Of a stretch of 64,000 nucleotides of DNA, positions 1 through 12,597 are shown in pieces. The stretch is taken from the NCBI GenBank assembly GCA_905221605.1, contig CAJNDS010002241.1, forward strand, positions 188,501-252,500, read 5' to 3'. Position 1 is the first letter of the stretch. Each line of letters begins with the position of its first letter. This stretch comes from Symbiodinium natans. Its lineage: Eukaryota; Sar; Dinophyceae; Suessiales; Symbiodiniaceae. The translations under genes were made by a program, and so were the position numbers. The notes below the pieces were generated by a model. It ran no database searches, was not told the DNA's origin, and saw only the letters and a program-made list of their open reading frames with translations.

Positions 1-2945
1 AGTGGGGTACGAGAGTGCTGCTGCAACCTTAGGAGTGCGAGTCTTAATCTCCCGATCAACTTCCTAAACGCAACCGGCCCTAAACTCTAACCGAACCCTA
101 ACCCCCTAAGCCGAACTGCCCTGGAGGGGGCATCGGTTGGAAAAGCCACAGCCCTAAAACCCTGAACCCTATATGCCCTAAACGGCCCTAGACCCTAAAC
201 CCAAAATATAAACCCTAAACCCTAAACCCTAAATCCTGATCCTAAACCCTAAACCCTCTTCCCAAACCCTAAACACTAAACCCTAAACCCTATTCCCAAA
301 CCCCGGAACCCGAAACACTAAACCTGGTGCACCCGGCAGTCCGCCTTGTGAAAGAAAATGTGGCTGCGCTCTGGGTGCCAGGGTGGGCCCTGCACAGGCC
401 ACTAGGTCTAGGCTTTAGGGTTTAGGGTTTCGGGTTTAGGGCTTAGGGCTTGCGGGTTTATGGGGTGTAGGGTCTCTAGGTGTTAGGGTTCAGGGTCTAG
501 GGTTGCGGGTTTAGGGTTTAAAGGCTTTAGGGTTTAGGGCTTAGGGTTTGCGGGTTTATAGCGGTTAGGGTTTCTAGGGTTTGGGGTTTAGGGTTGCGGG
601 TATAGGGTTGCGGGATTAGGGTTCATAGGGTTTGGGGTTTAAGGTTTAGGGCTTAGGGTTTGCGAGTTTATAGGGTTTAAGGTTTCTAGGGTTTAGGCTT
701 TAGGGTCTAGGGTTGCGGGTTTAGGGTTTAGGGTTTAGGGTTTATAGGGATGTCGGGTTTATATGGCTCGGGGTTTATCATGGATAGGTGTAAGTAGTAG
801 TTAAGGGACTTATTTTCCTGAGGTCTAGTGCTTCTAAGCATGTGAGGGCCCTAACTCTGCTTGAAGTGGGCGGGAGGGGGGGGGGGACCTCTCCGTAAAG
901 ACTCTCAAGCCCTGAAGTTAAGGTAGTGTGGCCGACAAGATTACTCGCTTAAACAAGTTCTGAAAACGTGTCTTACTTTCTGGGGTATCTGTACCCTTTT
1001 TGCCGGACGCAGGGGCAGCCAACAGGCACGCGCAAGAATTGAAACACGAATCAGCAACCCTGTCCTAAACCCCCCCCAAAAAAACTTAAAGCCCCGAACC
1101 CTGAGCCCTCGACAGTCGACGTCCCACCTGCTCCCACAGTTGCGCGCACAAAGCCGTGTGCAACTGCCTCGGAGCACGTCTCCCAGGCTCCCGAAGCCAT
1201 GCACCCTCTGTTGGCGTCTAGAATTTGAGGATTCCGGAAAAACCTAAACCCTAAACACAAAACCCTACACCCTGAACGCAAGACCCCTGGAACATCCCTA
1301 AGCCCACTCTGGGGCATTTGGGGTGTTTAGGTGGCTGCCAGTATCGAACCCCGACCTCCCCGATTAGGAATATACAAACCCTAAGCCCTCAACAGGGTTT
1401 AGGGTTTAGGGTTTAGGGTTTAGGGTTTAGGGTTTAGGGCTTAGGGTTCAGGGTTCAGTCACCCACCAGCAAGAAAGAGGCCGACGCCCCAAAAGGCCCT
1501 CAACCCTGCGCCCGGATGGAGCACCCAACATGCCCAAGTGAAGTAATGAGCCCTGAGCCCTCAACCCCTCATCGGGTTTAGGGTTGACATCCTAAACCCT
1601 AGCCCTAAACCCTAAACCCTAAACCCTAAACCCTACACCCCCAAACCCTCAACTTGAGACCCCTGCCGGCTTCTGCGGCGTCAGTGGGAACGGCTGTGGC
1701 CTGGCGAAGCACAGAGGGCTGAGAGTTGGGGTATGTAGCTGGTATCCACATATACATAGAGCTTCTATCCTGAGCCCTAAGCCCTGAACCCTGCACCCTA
1801 GACCCTAAACCCTAAACCCTAAATCCTAAACCCTAAACCCTGAACCCTGAACCGAAATGTTCAGAGGAGTATGCTAGGACGCATCTGCCTGAAATTAGAG
1901 TTGGAGCCTAGGTGGCTTTCCAGCCTTGGTTTAGGGTGTTATACCCTAAATTGGGGGGGGGGGGGGGTAGAATTTAGGACTTAGGGTTTGGAGATTAGGG
2001 TTCTTTAGGGTTTAGAGATTAGGGCTAAGGGAGATTAGGGTTCAGGGTTTTTAGGGTTTAGGGTTTAGCGGCTGAGCCTAGTAGTTTAGGCTGGAGAAGA
2101 TGAGTTGAAATCGCGAGTGTCTTGAGTTCTCCGTTCAGGGCTGAGAAGGGTCAGGGCACACAAGTGCAAGGTGGTTCCACAGCACCCTGCTAGTTGGAAT
2201 TAAGAAAAGGCAACCTGCTTTCCTTTGGGGTTTAGGGCTAGGGTTTAGGGTTCAGGTTCAGAATTCGGGGTTTAGGGTTTGGGGTTTAAGGGTTAAGGGT
2301 TTAGGGGTTTATGAAGAAACTCAGCATCCTTTGTGCAAAAGCCCAACCCTAAACCCCTAAACCCTAAAAACCCGGAGCCCTGAACCCCTGAGCTCTACCA
2401 GTGCCGAGCATTTCGGCCCCTGGCTTCTTGCATAAACACAGCCGAAAGACCCAGCAAGCTAGCTTGAGAAGGCCGGTTGAGGACGGAGGGGTTGTAGGGG
2501 CTGATAGGGTTTAGGGTTTAGGGTTTAGGGTTATAGGGCTTCTGGCGTTTAGAGGGTTTTGTAGGGCTTATAGTGTTGATGGGGTTTATAGGGTTTAGAG
2601 GGATTAAAGGGTTCAGAGGATTCAATAGGGTTAAGGGTGGGCAACATTGCAGGAAAGGATTGGACCGGAGCAGTTGTATGGATCAAACGAGTGTGGGATT
2701 TGAGCTTGCGCCTCCGCCCCTACCAGTAGAAAACCTAAACCCTAAACCCTAAACCCTAACCCCTAACCCCTAAACCCTAAACCCTAAACCCCCAGACTGG
2801 GGAGCCGACTGCTGCGGCACGTGATACTGGTGCGCGGGGTACACCTGCAACGACATGGGGGGGTTTCCGAAATAAGGGGGGGGGCGGGGGGGTACCTTGT
2901 AGGGTTTAGGGTTTAGGGTTTAGGGTTTAGGGTTTCCGTAATTAG
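1..2945. repeat. interstitial telomere-like arrays, both orientations
   Basis: Short runs of CCCTAAA (about 180-320, 1600-1650, 1800-1855, 2740-2790) alternate with TTTAGGG runs (about 410-760, 1395-1445, 2505-2535, 2900-2935), separated by 50-300 bp of unrelated sequence. Many units are degenerate (TTTAGGC, TTGCGGG, CCCTGAA). Repeated switches of orientation exclude a true chromosome end at this side. The unit is the plant-type telomere repeat also used by dinoflagellates. I see no convincing coding exon in this stretch; the two ORFs near 941-1317 are open because of composition only. Confidence 0.9.
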
Positions 2946-5330
2946 GGGTACCTTTCTGAGCTATATCATAAGGGAGTCCTACTATTTGGGGGTCTATATT
3001 TGGGGTCCCCTCTGGTCGTAAATCCCCACATGGCTACTATTTTGCCTAGGAAACCCCCTTCCTCGAAAGGGCAACTAGCAATATAGGGATGATTAGATTT
3101 TATTTTGTTGCTAGGCTGCCCAGTAACCTAGGCTTAAAACGGGTGCCCTTTTTTGCTTAAAGGGGTCCATAAGGGAACCTAGACCCCCCAAAAAGGGAAT
3201 AAGGGTACTACTGAGCAGCCTCGGTTGGGTGTTCTTGAGCACACCGTAGATGAAGCTGGGTTTAGTAAATATTTGGGGGGTTGAAGCTTGAGGGTTGAGG
3301 GAGCAGGCTCTACCCTGCTTTTGCCTTCTTGCACCCCCTTGACAGACACGCGCACAACCCTTCCCTTTCCCGAATGTTGTACTCTAAGGCCCGTAAAAGG
3401 GGACCCTCTTATCATCTGCCCCTCTTATACCCTACACAACCCAAGGGCCCATACTTCAGAACCCTTTAAAGGAGGTAAGGGACCATATTAAGGGCTCATG
3501 TAACTCCCCTTAGATGAATGCAACCCCTAAGCCCTGCACCTTCCTCTGCGACAGCCCGGCTGAAACCAATGATCGCCCAAAACCCGTACAAGAGGGTTTC
3601 TGGTCCATGTACCCGACTGCTTTGGTTTATGGGATGCTCCTCATGCAGTCCGAAATCCAAAACCCTAAAGGCTAAACCCCACCTATATGTGAGAGTGTGC
3701 GTTTCGTTCCGTCGAGTATACATATCTATCTACCTGGTGATCTATATACCCGTGTATACATGTATAATTCCATGCACACATCTTCATATGCGTATACACA
3801 TTCTGACCTTTCGGTACATTGTAAAAATATTTTCAGACATAGATTCTGTTTTATGTATATGTAGATGTAAATTTGAAAATATTTAAGTCTTTATACAGAA
3901 TGTCGCCCAAACCTTTGCATTCGAAATTTTCTGACAGCCCGTAAACCCTAAACCCTAAAGCCTAAAACCCTAAAACCCCAAAACCCAAAAGCCCTAAAAC
4001 CCTAAACCCTAAACCCTAAACCCTAAACCCTAAACCCTAAACCCTAAACCCCAGCACCTGGCTGCGAGCAGGCCAGCCCACCTCATGAAAGCTCCAAGTA
4101 CGTGGGGACGAAATGGACCCGAAAATCTTAGTTGCTGAGTTCATACGCCCCCCAAAAGTGCACACTTTCCGTTCTATAGGGGGTTATAGTATCCCAAAAA
4201 GTGTAAAGTGTACCCACTCAGCTACTAAGAGATGGGGGGGGGGGGGTGATGTACCCTCTACTAGTTACTACTATAATTCCTATGAAGGTATATGGGCCAG
4301 AAACACTGGACTTTAGGGTTTGAAGGGTTTAGGGTTGAAGGGTTTAGGGTTCAAGGTTTAGGGTTGAGGGGTTTGGGCTTAAAGGGTTTGGAGTTTGGGA
4401 CATAGGGGGGTCTGGAAGTTCGGGGTCACGGAGTGGCAGGGCTTAGGGTTATGCGACTTGTAGGGATGAGGCCCTCCTAAACCCTAAACCCGGAGCCCTA
4501 AACCCTGAACCCTAAACTCCTAAACACTTAAACCATTAAACCCTAAGCCCATCCCTGCGCATGACCAGCATCCCCTGAAGCCCCAACCCACCACCAAAAA
4601 CCCTATAAATCTAGAACTACTATTTGCTCAAGAACCAGGGTTTAGGGTTGAGGGTTTCGGGTTTAGGGTATTTGCTTCAGAACCTCCCAAAAAACAAAGA
4701 TAATCATCCCTATTTTGGGCTGGTAAGGAAGTTTGTTTGTTGTTGTTGTTTTTCTTTGGGGGGGGGTTCTTAAGCGAATAGTAGATGATCCCAACTTCAA
4801 AGAATAAAAGCGACCGCACAAACAACACACCTACCTACACTTCTACTTTTGCTGACTCAAGCAATCCCGGGGCCACAAGCACCAAAGCCCCTAAACTTAC
4901 TAGTGGTGGTTCGTGGGGGGGATGAAGGAATCGGTGTATTTTCTAGCTACTCTTACTTGACCTTCGTTCCCGTGACTAACCAACAGCCCTAAACCCTACA
5001 CCCTAAACCCGAACCCTAGCCCCTAAAGCCCTGAACCCCAACAAAAGCAAAACCCTAGAACCCCAGAGTCGTTCAAGGCTTAGGGTTCAGGATCTAGGGG
5101 CTTATATACAGAGCTTTTGGGGTTTAAGGAAACCCCATAAACCCTAAACCCTATATTCTCCCCTAAAGCCAATACCCCTAAACCCCAAACCCGAAACCCT
5201 ATACCCTATACCCTAAATCTTCAACCCTAAAACCTACCCCCCAAAGACAGCTCTTTGAAAGCAGAGCACCCGCGGGGTCATCGAAGAGAAGGGCAAGGTA
5301 GCACGGAAGGGTGCTCCTGCTTCGGGAGGT
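2946..5330. other. gene-poor spacer with scattered telomere-like repeats
   Basis: No supported gene. It holds a perfect CCCTAAA run at about 4000-4050, single-unit TTTAGGG variants around 4315-4450, poly-G tracts (4234-4244, 4758-4766) and AT-rich microsatellite-like sequence at 3700-3890. The 122-codon plus ORF at 3518-3886 crosses simple sequence and has no recognisable protein character. Phrases such as GGGTACTAC and CCCAAAAAG recur around 3190 and 4190 and resemble the foldback elements at 11-13 kb, but no complete inverted pair was found. Confidence 0.6.
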
Positions 5331-5482
5331 TTAGGGTTTAGGGTTTGGGTTTTAGGGTTTAGGGCTTGGGGTTTCGGGTTGGGGTTTGGGGTTTGCGGTT
5401 TGGGGTTTGGGGTTTGGGGCTTGGGGTTTGGGGTTTGGGATTTGGGGTTTGGGGTTTGGGGTTTTGGGTTTGGGGTTTGAAG
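5328..5482 (+). repeat. (GGGGTTT)n telomere-variant array
   Basis: A TTTAGGG run passes directly into about 15 units of the variant GGGGTTT. Four closely spaced G-runs repeat many times, so the G-rich strand could form quadruplexes. The same transition from TTTAGGG to GGGGTTT occurs at 6118-6232, so it is a recurrent array type and not a single accident. Confidence 0.9.
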
Positions 5483-6117
5483 GGCGGAAGCCCGTTTACA
5501 GCTTAGGGTGTAGGCTTTTGGGGCTGAGGTGTGCTACACCAACAAGGAGACTTATTTACTTGACAACTAAGAAGCTGCATCAATTTGGAAGTCGTGGCTA
5601 GGGGAAACAGGCCTTGATTAGCTGTATTCGCCTTTTCTGTCGCTTTCTCGCCCTTGTACTCTGCCAGCTTGATAATTGCCGGGTGAGCAGTGTTTTTTGT
5701 TAAGCGCGCAGATCAGAAAGCCTCGAAAACATAGCCCTCAACTACCGCAGAACCCCAAGAGCAGTCCCTTTTGGAGCACCTGACTTTACAGTTACGTAGT
5801 CCGATATCGAAAAGTTATGAAAGAACGGTGGGGAACCCAAAAAGGAAACCTCCAGAAAACAGTATATATAGAATGAGTATGAATTATGGCAAGCATCCTT
5901 CCTACTACAGACCTACTATATTCCTGGAAAAAGACCTAAACCCTGAACCCCGTACCCTGTACCCTGTACCCTGTACCCGAAACCCTAAACCCTAAACCCT
6001 AAACCCCAACCCCTAAACCCTACCCTATTCCTGGGCTAAAGAACCCCAAGCTCCAAGGCCTGGTGCGGGCGTCGACTTTGGACTGGGCGTCGGGCTTCCC
6101 CCAGGACACCTTTTTGC

Positions 6118-6232
6118 GGTTTAGGGTTTAGGGTTTAGGGTTTGGGGTTTGGGGTTTGGGGTTTGGGGTTTGGGGTTTGGGGTTTGGGGTTTGGGGTTTG
6201 GGGTTTGGGGTTTGGGGTTTGGGGTTTGGAGC
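6118..6232 (+). repeat. (GGGGTTT)n telomere-variant array
   Basis: Three TTTAGGG units are followed by about 14 near-perfect GGGGTTT units. Degenerate GGGGGTTTAG repeats continue to about 6470. Confidence 0.9.
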
Positions 6233-6235
6233 TTA

Positions 6236-7930
6236 GTTTGCTTTTGGAGGGGTGCAGAAGATTTAGGGCTTTTGGCTAAGGGGATGTGTATAGGATTTAG
6301 GGGGCTAGGGGTTTTGGCGCTTTTACGGTTCAGGGGGTTTGGGTTTCCTGGAAGGGTGGGACGGTTCGCGTTTCGGGATTAAGGCTTAGGGGGTTTAGGA
6401 GGTTTAGGGGGTTTAGGGGGTCTAGGGGGCTTAGGGGGATTTAGGGGGTTTAGGGGGTTTAGGGTTTCGGGGACAAGGGTTTAGGATTTAGGGCGCTTGG
6501 GGTTTAAGGGGGTTTGGGTTTAGGGTGTTCACCTAGGATTTAGGGTTGAGGGCTTGCAGTTTAGGGGATTCAGGGTTCAAAATTCAGGGGGTTTAGGAAG
6601 TACAGGTTCCACCTGGAGCAAACACGTAGCTTTCAATACGGGCAGACATACGCAAGACTGTGGCAACACTCATTCACAATTAAGGCAGCTTTTTTCTTTG
6701 GGAAGAACGGGGCTTCCGAACATAAAGGGGTGTGCTGCTGGGATTTTGCCGCAAGCCCATCAAGACATAGGTTAAGTTGGGGCGGGTTTCTTACTGGCGG
6801 ATTTTTGTAAAGCGGATTCACAGTACCTTAAGACCCTAAACCTAAACCCTGAACCCTAAACCCTAAACCCTAAACCCTAAACCCTAGTTCCCTACTCCTG
6901 AACCTCGGGTTGGGTCCGAGCAAGTCTCGGTCCCGTAGCCTCGGCTTGAGGGTACGGGTATCGTGAAAGCCCGGATGATGAAATGTGGCCCCAGAAGTGC
7001 ATCTGCCCGCTGTCTTTCCCTTCCTGCCAGTGAAAGTCCCCCTCCCCTCTCCTCCCACAGATGAAGGCACAGGCAACATTCCTAACATGGGGCGGAGGAG
7101 TCACCTGATATGAAGTCCCCCGAAGGCTTCCGCAACCTCCACTTCAAAACCAAAGCAGCCTGGAAATCTCTGAATGCGAGCCGCTTGAGGTTTCCGGGCT
7201 GCAGGGTTTGGGGCTATTTTCTTCCAAAAGGTATTGGTATGCAGCCAACAAAGCCCAGCGCTGAACAGGGTTGAGTTTAGGGGCGTAGTGCTCTGCCCCT
7301 GGTGCACTGCGTCGCTCACTCGTCCTCCTCATCGTCCTGCTCGCCTACAACCCTAAACCCTAAACCCTAAACCCCAAACCCTACACCCTTGATCTGCAGA
7401 CGTTCATCCTTCCGGCTTCGTGGCTTTTGGCCCGCTTTCTGCTTGTGCCTTTGCTGTCGGCGTAGGGACCGCGGCGAAGAAGGTGCAACCACTGCAATCT
7501 TAGGGGCGTAGTGTTTGGGGTTCTGGATTTGGATGTAGGGTTGAGGGCCCTACACCCCCACAGCCCTGACCCTGCCTCTTTTGGCCACAAAGAGCTTTCG
7601 ATCGCGACAGGGGACTTTGGCAGGTGGGTGATCTGCCCAGGCTCAAAAGAAACTTAGGTTAGGGTTTGGGGTTTAGGATCTAGGGTATAGGGCTTAGGGC
7701 TTCGGGTTTCGGAAAAGGTGTAGAAGGCAGGAAGCAGGGGGTAGGTCGGGTCAAGGGTTGCCGAGCACAAGACACCCAAAAGCCATGAGCCCTACGCGTC
7801 CGCCCTGATGCCTCGAACACCATACAATCCCCAAGCAGGAGGCTGCCATGGGCTTCAACCAGAGGGAGAGTGAGAACCCCCATGAAGTCGCGCGAATAGT
7901 AATAACAAGAATAGCATAAAACTCAACATA
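6236..7930. other. gene-poor spacer
   Basis: G-rich TTTAGGGGG-type repeats run to about 6600. About 450 bp of higher-complexity sequence (6890-7350) follows, then single telomere-like runs (7350-7385, 7660-7690). Small ORFs on both strands at 6870-7330 have no coherent domain, and neither strand shows clear intron borders. No gene is called. Confidence 0.5.
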
Positions 7931-7944
7931 CCCAAATGCACATA

Positions 7945-8016
7945 CACGTCTATCTATTTATCAACCAATCTATCTATCTACCTATCTCTACGAACACATA
8001 CTATATACATGTACAC

Positions 8017-8049
<33 letters not shown>

Positions 8050-8275
8050 TGCATGCATGCATGCATGCATGCATGCATGTATGTATGTATGTGTGTGTGT
8101 GTGTGCGTCTCGTGCTGAGTCTTTGTTTCATACATGTGTATGTACACACGCGCACACACACACACATATATATATATATACATATGTGACATATATATAT
8201 ATATATGTATTCTCGTTTATGTATGTATATATATATATGTTCATATATATATGTACATATGAGAGAGAGAGAGAG
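7945..8275. repeat. compound microsatellite
   Basis: Consecutive blocks of TATC-like, (ATGT)n, (ATGC)n, (TG)n, (CA)n, (TA)n and (GA)n tracts. All ORFs here encode low-complexity Tyr/Cys/Met/Val strings and are discounted. Confidence 0.95.
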
Positions 8276-9218
8276 ACCTGTATGAGGTTAGGATTTAGGG
8301 TATAAGGGCTTAGGGCATACACGGGTTGAGGCACTATAGTTTGGCAGGCGTAGGGTTGAGGGGGCTAGGGCCCTTTAGTTCAACCAGCCTTGCCATCGTA
8401 GTCGGAGGGGGTGTTGGATGGGCTGGCGCCATCTGCACCTCAAAGATGCAAGACAAGCAAGCCGGGTTTAGGGTTTAGGGTTTAGGGTTTGGGGTCCCTC
8501 CCCTAGACCTTAACGATGAAAACCGAACCGTACATCCGAGTGAGCCTATTGAATGTAGGTGCTTTAGGGCTTTCGGAAATCAAGGGGAAGTCTCGGGTTT
8601 TGTGGAATAAGGGCTTCTACTGTCCAAGAGTCAAGAGTCCTACAGAAAACCACCCAGAACCCGAACTCCAACCCAAAACCCTAAACCCTAAACTCTCGCA
8701 ACTAGGAGCCGTCTCTGACCACATCGCCCTGGCTATGGGCAGAAAGAAAAATCACCCCTGAATTTTAAGACCCTGAACCCTCCTTTCCTTGGAAACAAAA
8801 CTGCAACTCTATTTGCATCCCAAGAATAGTACCCTTATAAGGAAGTTGTTTGTCTTTCTTAAGCGATTAGTAGACAAGGGTTTATGATCCATGTAAGAGA
8901 ATGAACATTCTGGGAGTGGGGATTTGGCGAGGTTTAGGGTTGAGGATTTCAAGATTCTCAACAGGCTTGACTGTTGCCTGCAGGCACGAGACCCTGAGTG
9001 GTGCATCTGTACATACAAGCTATCTCACCCAGCCATACCACCGGGACTCTGTACACATGCTTCCCCACTCTAAGGGCAAGGTGCTTCTGCTCCAGGCGAA
9101 TGCTGCACGGGACGAGCCCCATGTTCTAAAGCTCAGCATATCAACACGTTCCTGCGCCTTGCGCGCGTTGGCCTTTCCTCTACATGCCACTGTTGGATTC
9201 AAAAGCTACATCAACTGC

Positions 9219-9405
9219 CTATGCCGGTCGCTGGTGCTCCGTCCTGGGCAGCAGCTCTTCAAGGACTTTCAGTGCCGCTGTGGCATCTTCGACACTGAAG
9301 CCTTTGCGGAATCGCTCGTGCTCGACGGTAATCACGATACCCAGGTTCCTGTTTCCACTCAGGGAACACCGTTGCCAGTCGGGGGCCCACCAAACCTTAG
9401 TAAGG
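9219..9405 (-). pseudogene. short coding exon or gene relic, unknown family
   Basis: The minus strand holds about 60 codons of strongly protein-like sequence ending at a TAG at 9219-9221. It begins near KVWWAPDWQRCSLSGNRN and continues with ITVEHERFRKGFSVED and a Leu/Glu-rich helix ending PRTEHQRPA. The start lies beside an AG/G step at about 9405, which would suit a splice acceptor. The surroundings are telomere-like repeats and no other exon of the gene was found. The overlapping 221-codon plus ORF (8901-9566) is less protein-like and is probably its shadow. It could be the last exon of a split gene or a relic of a dispersed family. Confidence 0.4.
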
Positions 9406-9559
9406 CTTTAGGGCCTAGGGTTGTCGGCGTAGGGTTCAGGATTGGGGATTGTAGGGAAAATGTAGCCAAGCAAGGTTGGTGCTTGTTCTGGCTAATAAAA
9501 GGACTGGAGCTTCGGGATTTCTGTAGCTTCGGACGCAGGATACCAAGACAATCCCTGAC

Positions 9560-10220
9560 CCCCTAACCCTAAACCTCATTCAAACCCCAAATTTAAACCC
9601 TAAACCCTAAGCCCCCGAAAAAAAATGCTTGCCATGGCTGCCGGGGGAGCGTTGTTCAGCGCCATGCCCCAGACTTTCCAATCCCACAAGCTGAAGTCGA
9701 GATCCCGATCGGTGCTGAAGCTGACAGCTCCAGACCTAGGATGCACCCCCCCAAACCCTAAACCCTAAACCCTAAACCCCAAACCCTAAACCCTAAACCC
9801 GAAATCCTAAACCCTAAACAAATATTTCTGAAGATGAGCCTCTTAAACCCAATAAGAGACAATAGAACAGAATCCCAAGGGCGTATCTAGAGACACGGAA
9901 GGGATGTTGATGACTTTCGCCTTTCCGAAGGGGAAGTAGTAGGACTTGATGCGCAGGTGGTCGTCAAAGATCTCCACAAACTTGTCCTAAGTCCCAGAAC
10001 ATCCTAGGAATGAGAAGGACTAGCTGTTGTTTGTCTGCTTGTTGAACAGGGTTTTCGTAGGTTTCTCCGAAAAACAGGGAAACCCCAAACCCTAAACCCT
10101 AACCCCTAAACCATAAACCCTGCGAGCGTCCTGATAGAGCGGCAGCGCAGCAGCCATGGCTTTCAGGAGGATTCGAGGCAGCAGCGGGTGGGTTGGCCAG
10201 GCTGTTTGGGCGCTGAATGT
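9560..10220. other. spacer with telomere-like runs
   Basis: CCCTAAA runs occur at about 9595-9615, 9755-9820 and 10085-10115. The sequence between them (9825-10080) shows no supported coding exon. Confidence 0.5.
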
Positions 10221-10234
10221 CATGGCAGTATGAA

Positions 10235-10515
10235 AAAAACCTGCATCCACTAGTTGCTCAAGAACCCTGCCCCCCCCCCCCCCCCAAAAAAAAGATGAAT
10301 GTTCTTCCAAGGATGTATAGTACTTGCTTAAAACTCCCCCCCCCCCCCCCCACCCCCAAAAAAAAAAAAAAAGAAACTGTTCTTCCTTACAAGGGTAGTA
10401 TAGTAATTGCTTAAGAACTCCCACCCCCCCCCACAATACTGAAATGTTCTTCCTTATAAGGGTAGTATAGGGAATATTATCTCAGACTTTTGGGGGGGGG
10501 GGAGTTCTGAAGCAA
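10235..10515. repeat. tandem poly-C/poly-A repeat units
   Basis: Three to four copies of a roughly 80 bp unit. Each has a TTGCTTAAGAAC-like segment, a long C-tract (11-18 C), an A-tract, then TGTTCTTCCTTATAAGGGTA and TAGTATAG. The last unit is partly inverted and ends in a G-tract. Related single units lie at about 4670-4800 and 8815-8870. The tract lengths are the part most likely to be mis-assembled. Confidence 0.75.
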
Positions 10516-10729
10516 ATGCGTCATCGCGAATAACCTAAAGCCTGCACCCTACACCCTACACCCTACACCCTAAACCCTGACAACCTCGGGTGCTCATCCT
10601 GTTGTGCGACTTCCTCACCGATCTGCCTGTGGGGATACTTCGATCTGCTGGCTGACGCCCTAAGCCCTAGAAACGCAGACTGTGCCCGAACCCCCTTAAC
10701 TGTAACTCTAACACCCTTAGCAGCCTCCA

Positions 10730-10810
10730 AACCCTAAACCCTAAACCCTAAACCCTAAACCCTAAACCCTAAACCCTAAACCCTAAACCCTAAACCCTAA
10801 ACCCTAAACC
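10730..10810 (+). repeat. perfect CCCTAAA array
   Basis: About 11 uninterrupted CCCTAAA units, one of the longest perfect telomere-like runs in the window. It is followed at 10915-11000 by TTTAGGG in the opposite orientation. Confidence 0.95.
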
Positions 10811-11038
10811 TCCCTATGCTGAGCCGCGAGCCGAGCTGAGAGCGCGCGCTCCCATGGGCGGTGGTGGCACGTTGATGGTGGGGACCTTGAGACAAGGCCT
10901 GGGCTTCTCTTGGAAAGGGTTTAGGGTTTAAGGTTTAGGGTTTAGGGTTTCGGGTTTCGGGTTTAGGGTTAGGGTTTAGGGTTGAGGGTTTAGGGTGTAG
11001 GGTTTAGTGTTAGAGTGTATTTAAGTTTATGTACTATA

Positions 11039-11141
11039 CGGGTGGTTGTCAACATGATCGTCCCTTTTGGGGTACCCCAAATATTAGGTGCCGTATTATG
11101 ATAGGGATCCAAAAAGGGACCACAATTTTGACAACGACCCA
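11039..11141. mobile_element. 103 bp foldback (MITE-like) element
   Basis: The left arm (11040-11070, GGTGGTTGTCAACATGATCG then TCCCTTTTGG) and the right arm (11109-11140, CCAAAAAGGGACC then ACAATTTTGACAACGACC) are imperfect reverse complements over about 31 bp. The centre contains the small palindrome GGGGTACCCC. It has no coding capacity. The size and long terminal inverted repeats suit a non-autonomous foldback element; target-site duplications were not established. Confidence 0.65.
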
Positions 11142-11420
11142 TTAGGAGTCAGGCACTACAAATCCCCTTCTCGGCGACTCTTCTGTCAGATTTAGAGCCT
11201 TACAGCTTGATGGCGCTTAGGGCTGCACGACTGAAGGACGGTGTGGAAAGAAAGCGCAGTCTTTGCAGGACCCCAACCCCTAAACCCTAAACCCTAAAAA
11301 CTCGAAACCGAAATCCTAAAACCTAAATATCCCGAAACCCTAAACCCTAAACCCTAAACCCTAAACCGCAGGTTGCCGGGCTCGGGACTAGGATTCAACC
11401 CCCAAAACTAAACCCTACAC

Positions 11421-11533
11421 CTTGGGATGTTACCTCCTTATACTAAGAGCCCTTAATAGGGTTTAGGGTTTAGGGTTTAGTAGGGGGTACTATCATCCCG
11501 ATTAACGGCAGTTCGTATAAGGGGGAACACCCC
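11421..11533. mobile_element. foldback element with GGGATGTT termini
   Basis: The left end (GGGATGTTACCTCCTTATAC) is matched by an inverted right end (GTATAAGGGGGAACACCCC). The centre carries three TTTAGGG units. It shares its terminal motif with the element at 12598-12716, which supports a small family. Confidence 0.5.
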
Positions 11534-11565
11534 AACCCCAAAGCCCTCAACGCTAAACCCTACAC

Positions 11566-11670
11566 CCTCTAAACCCTAAACCCTAAACCCTAAACCCTAA
11601 ACCCTAAACCCTAAACCCTAAACCCTAAACCCTAAACTACCCTAAACCCTAAACCCTAAACCAGCCTCAA
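11566..11670 (+). repeat. CCCTAAA array
   Basis: About 13 CCCTAAA units with one interruption near 11637. An opposite-orientation TTTAGGG array follows at 11775-11850. Confidence 0.95.
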
Positions 11671-12590
11671 ACCCTGAAACCTAAGGAAGCAAAAGCCCAA
11701 AACAACAAAACCCCGAAGCCAGATAGATGCTTGGGACCTGACCTCGGCGCCGCTGCCACCTTCCCAACAGACACAGGGTTTAGGGTTTAGGGTTTAAGGT
11801 TTAGGGTTTAGGGTTTAGGGTTTTAGGGTTTAGGGATTAGACTTACAAACACAGGGTTTAGGGTTTTAGGGCTTGACATTTTAGTGAAGTTGAGGCTGCT
11901 GTTTATGCTTTTTGAAGGTGCTTTGAGGGCTCGTTTAAGGGCTTCTGAGGGTTTTAGGCTCAGGCGTTTTGAGGCTTCAGGGTTAGTTAGTTGAGGCTTT
12001 AGAGCTCTAGGGCTTGAGGGTGTGAAGATCCGAGGAGTTGCAGTGGGCTTAGGGTTTAGGGTTTAGGGTTTGGGGTTTAGGGTTTAGGGTTTAGGGTTTG
12101 GGGTTTAGGGTTGAGTGGTTGAGGGTGTGGGATACCCTATTTGTCCCCCCCCGCCTGCAACCCCGCCTCCTGCGTGCGAAAGCTGTATGGCGGCACTGGC
12201 ACCTGCTTCGCCCGGACCCCCAGATTCCTTCAGTGTAGGAGTTCGGGTTTGGGGTTGAAACAAGCGTGAAACCCAAGACCTGCAGCATAAGTTCCAATCT
12301 CAAAGCCTGGGGTTTAGGGTTTGGGGTTTGAGGTTGGGGGTTTGGGGTTTAGGGTTTAGGGTCCTAGGTTCCCAAACCTCAGGAACTGGCCCATATCGGG
12401 CTCCCCCTGAATCGGTACCCTTTATCATAAGAGTTTGTTGAAAAACGGAATCCATCCCCCCCCCCCCCCCCCCCCCGCCCCCTTCCACCAAAAAAAGTAG
12501 GGCCCCCAAAACCCTAACTGGACCTGACCCCTCATTAAACATGTAGTGAGACCCTTCATCAAACCCAAAACCCCGAAACCGCAAAACCTA
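11671..12590. other. gene-poor spacer with TTTAGGG arrays and a poly-C tract
   Basis: TTTAGGG and TTTGGGG arrays occur at 11775-11870, 12045-12110 and 12300-12360. A C-tract of about 20 bases lies at 12456-12476. No supported coding exon was seen. Confidence 0.55.
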
Positions 12591-12597
12591 AACCACT

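Noticed and set aside
1-330. True chromosome end
   Set aside because: The arrays change orientation within a few hundred bases and are interrupted; a telomere would be long and uniform.
8901-9566. 221-codon plus-strand ORF
   Set aside because: The minus strand of the same region has the better protein character and a sensible stop.
10240-10500. Repeat array with spacers
   Set aside because: Units are homopolymer-rich tandem repeats; no constant repeat with variable spacers.
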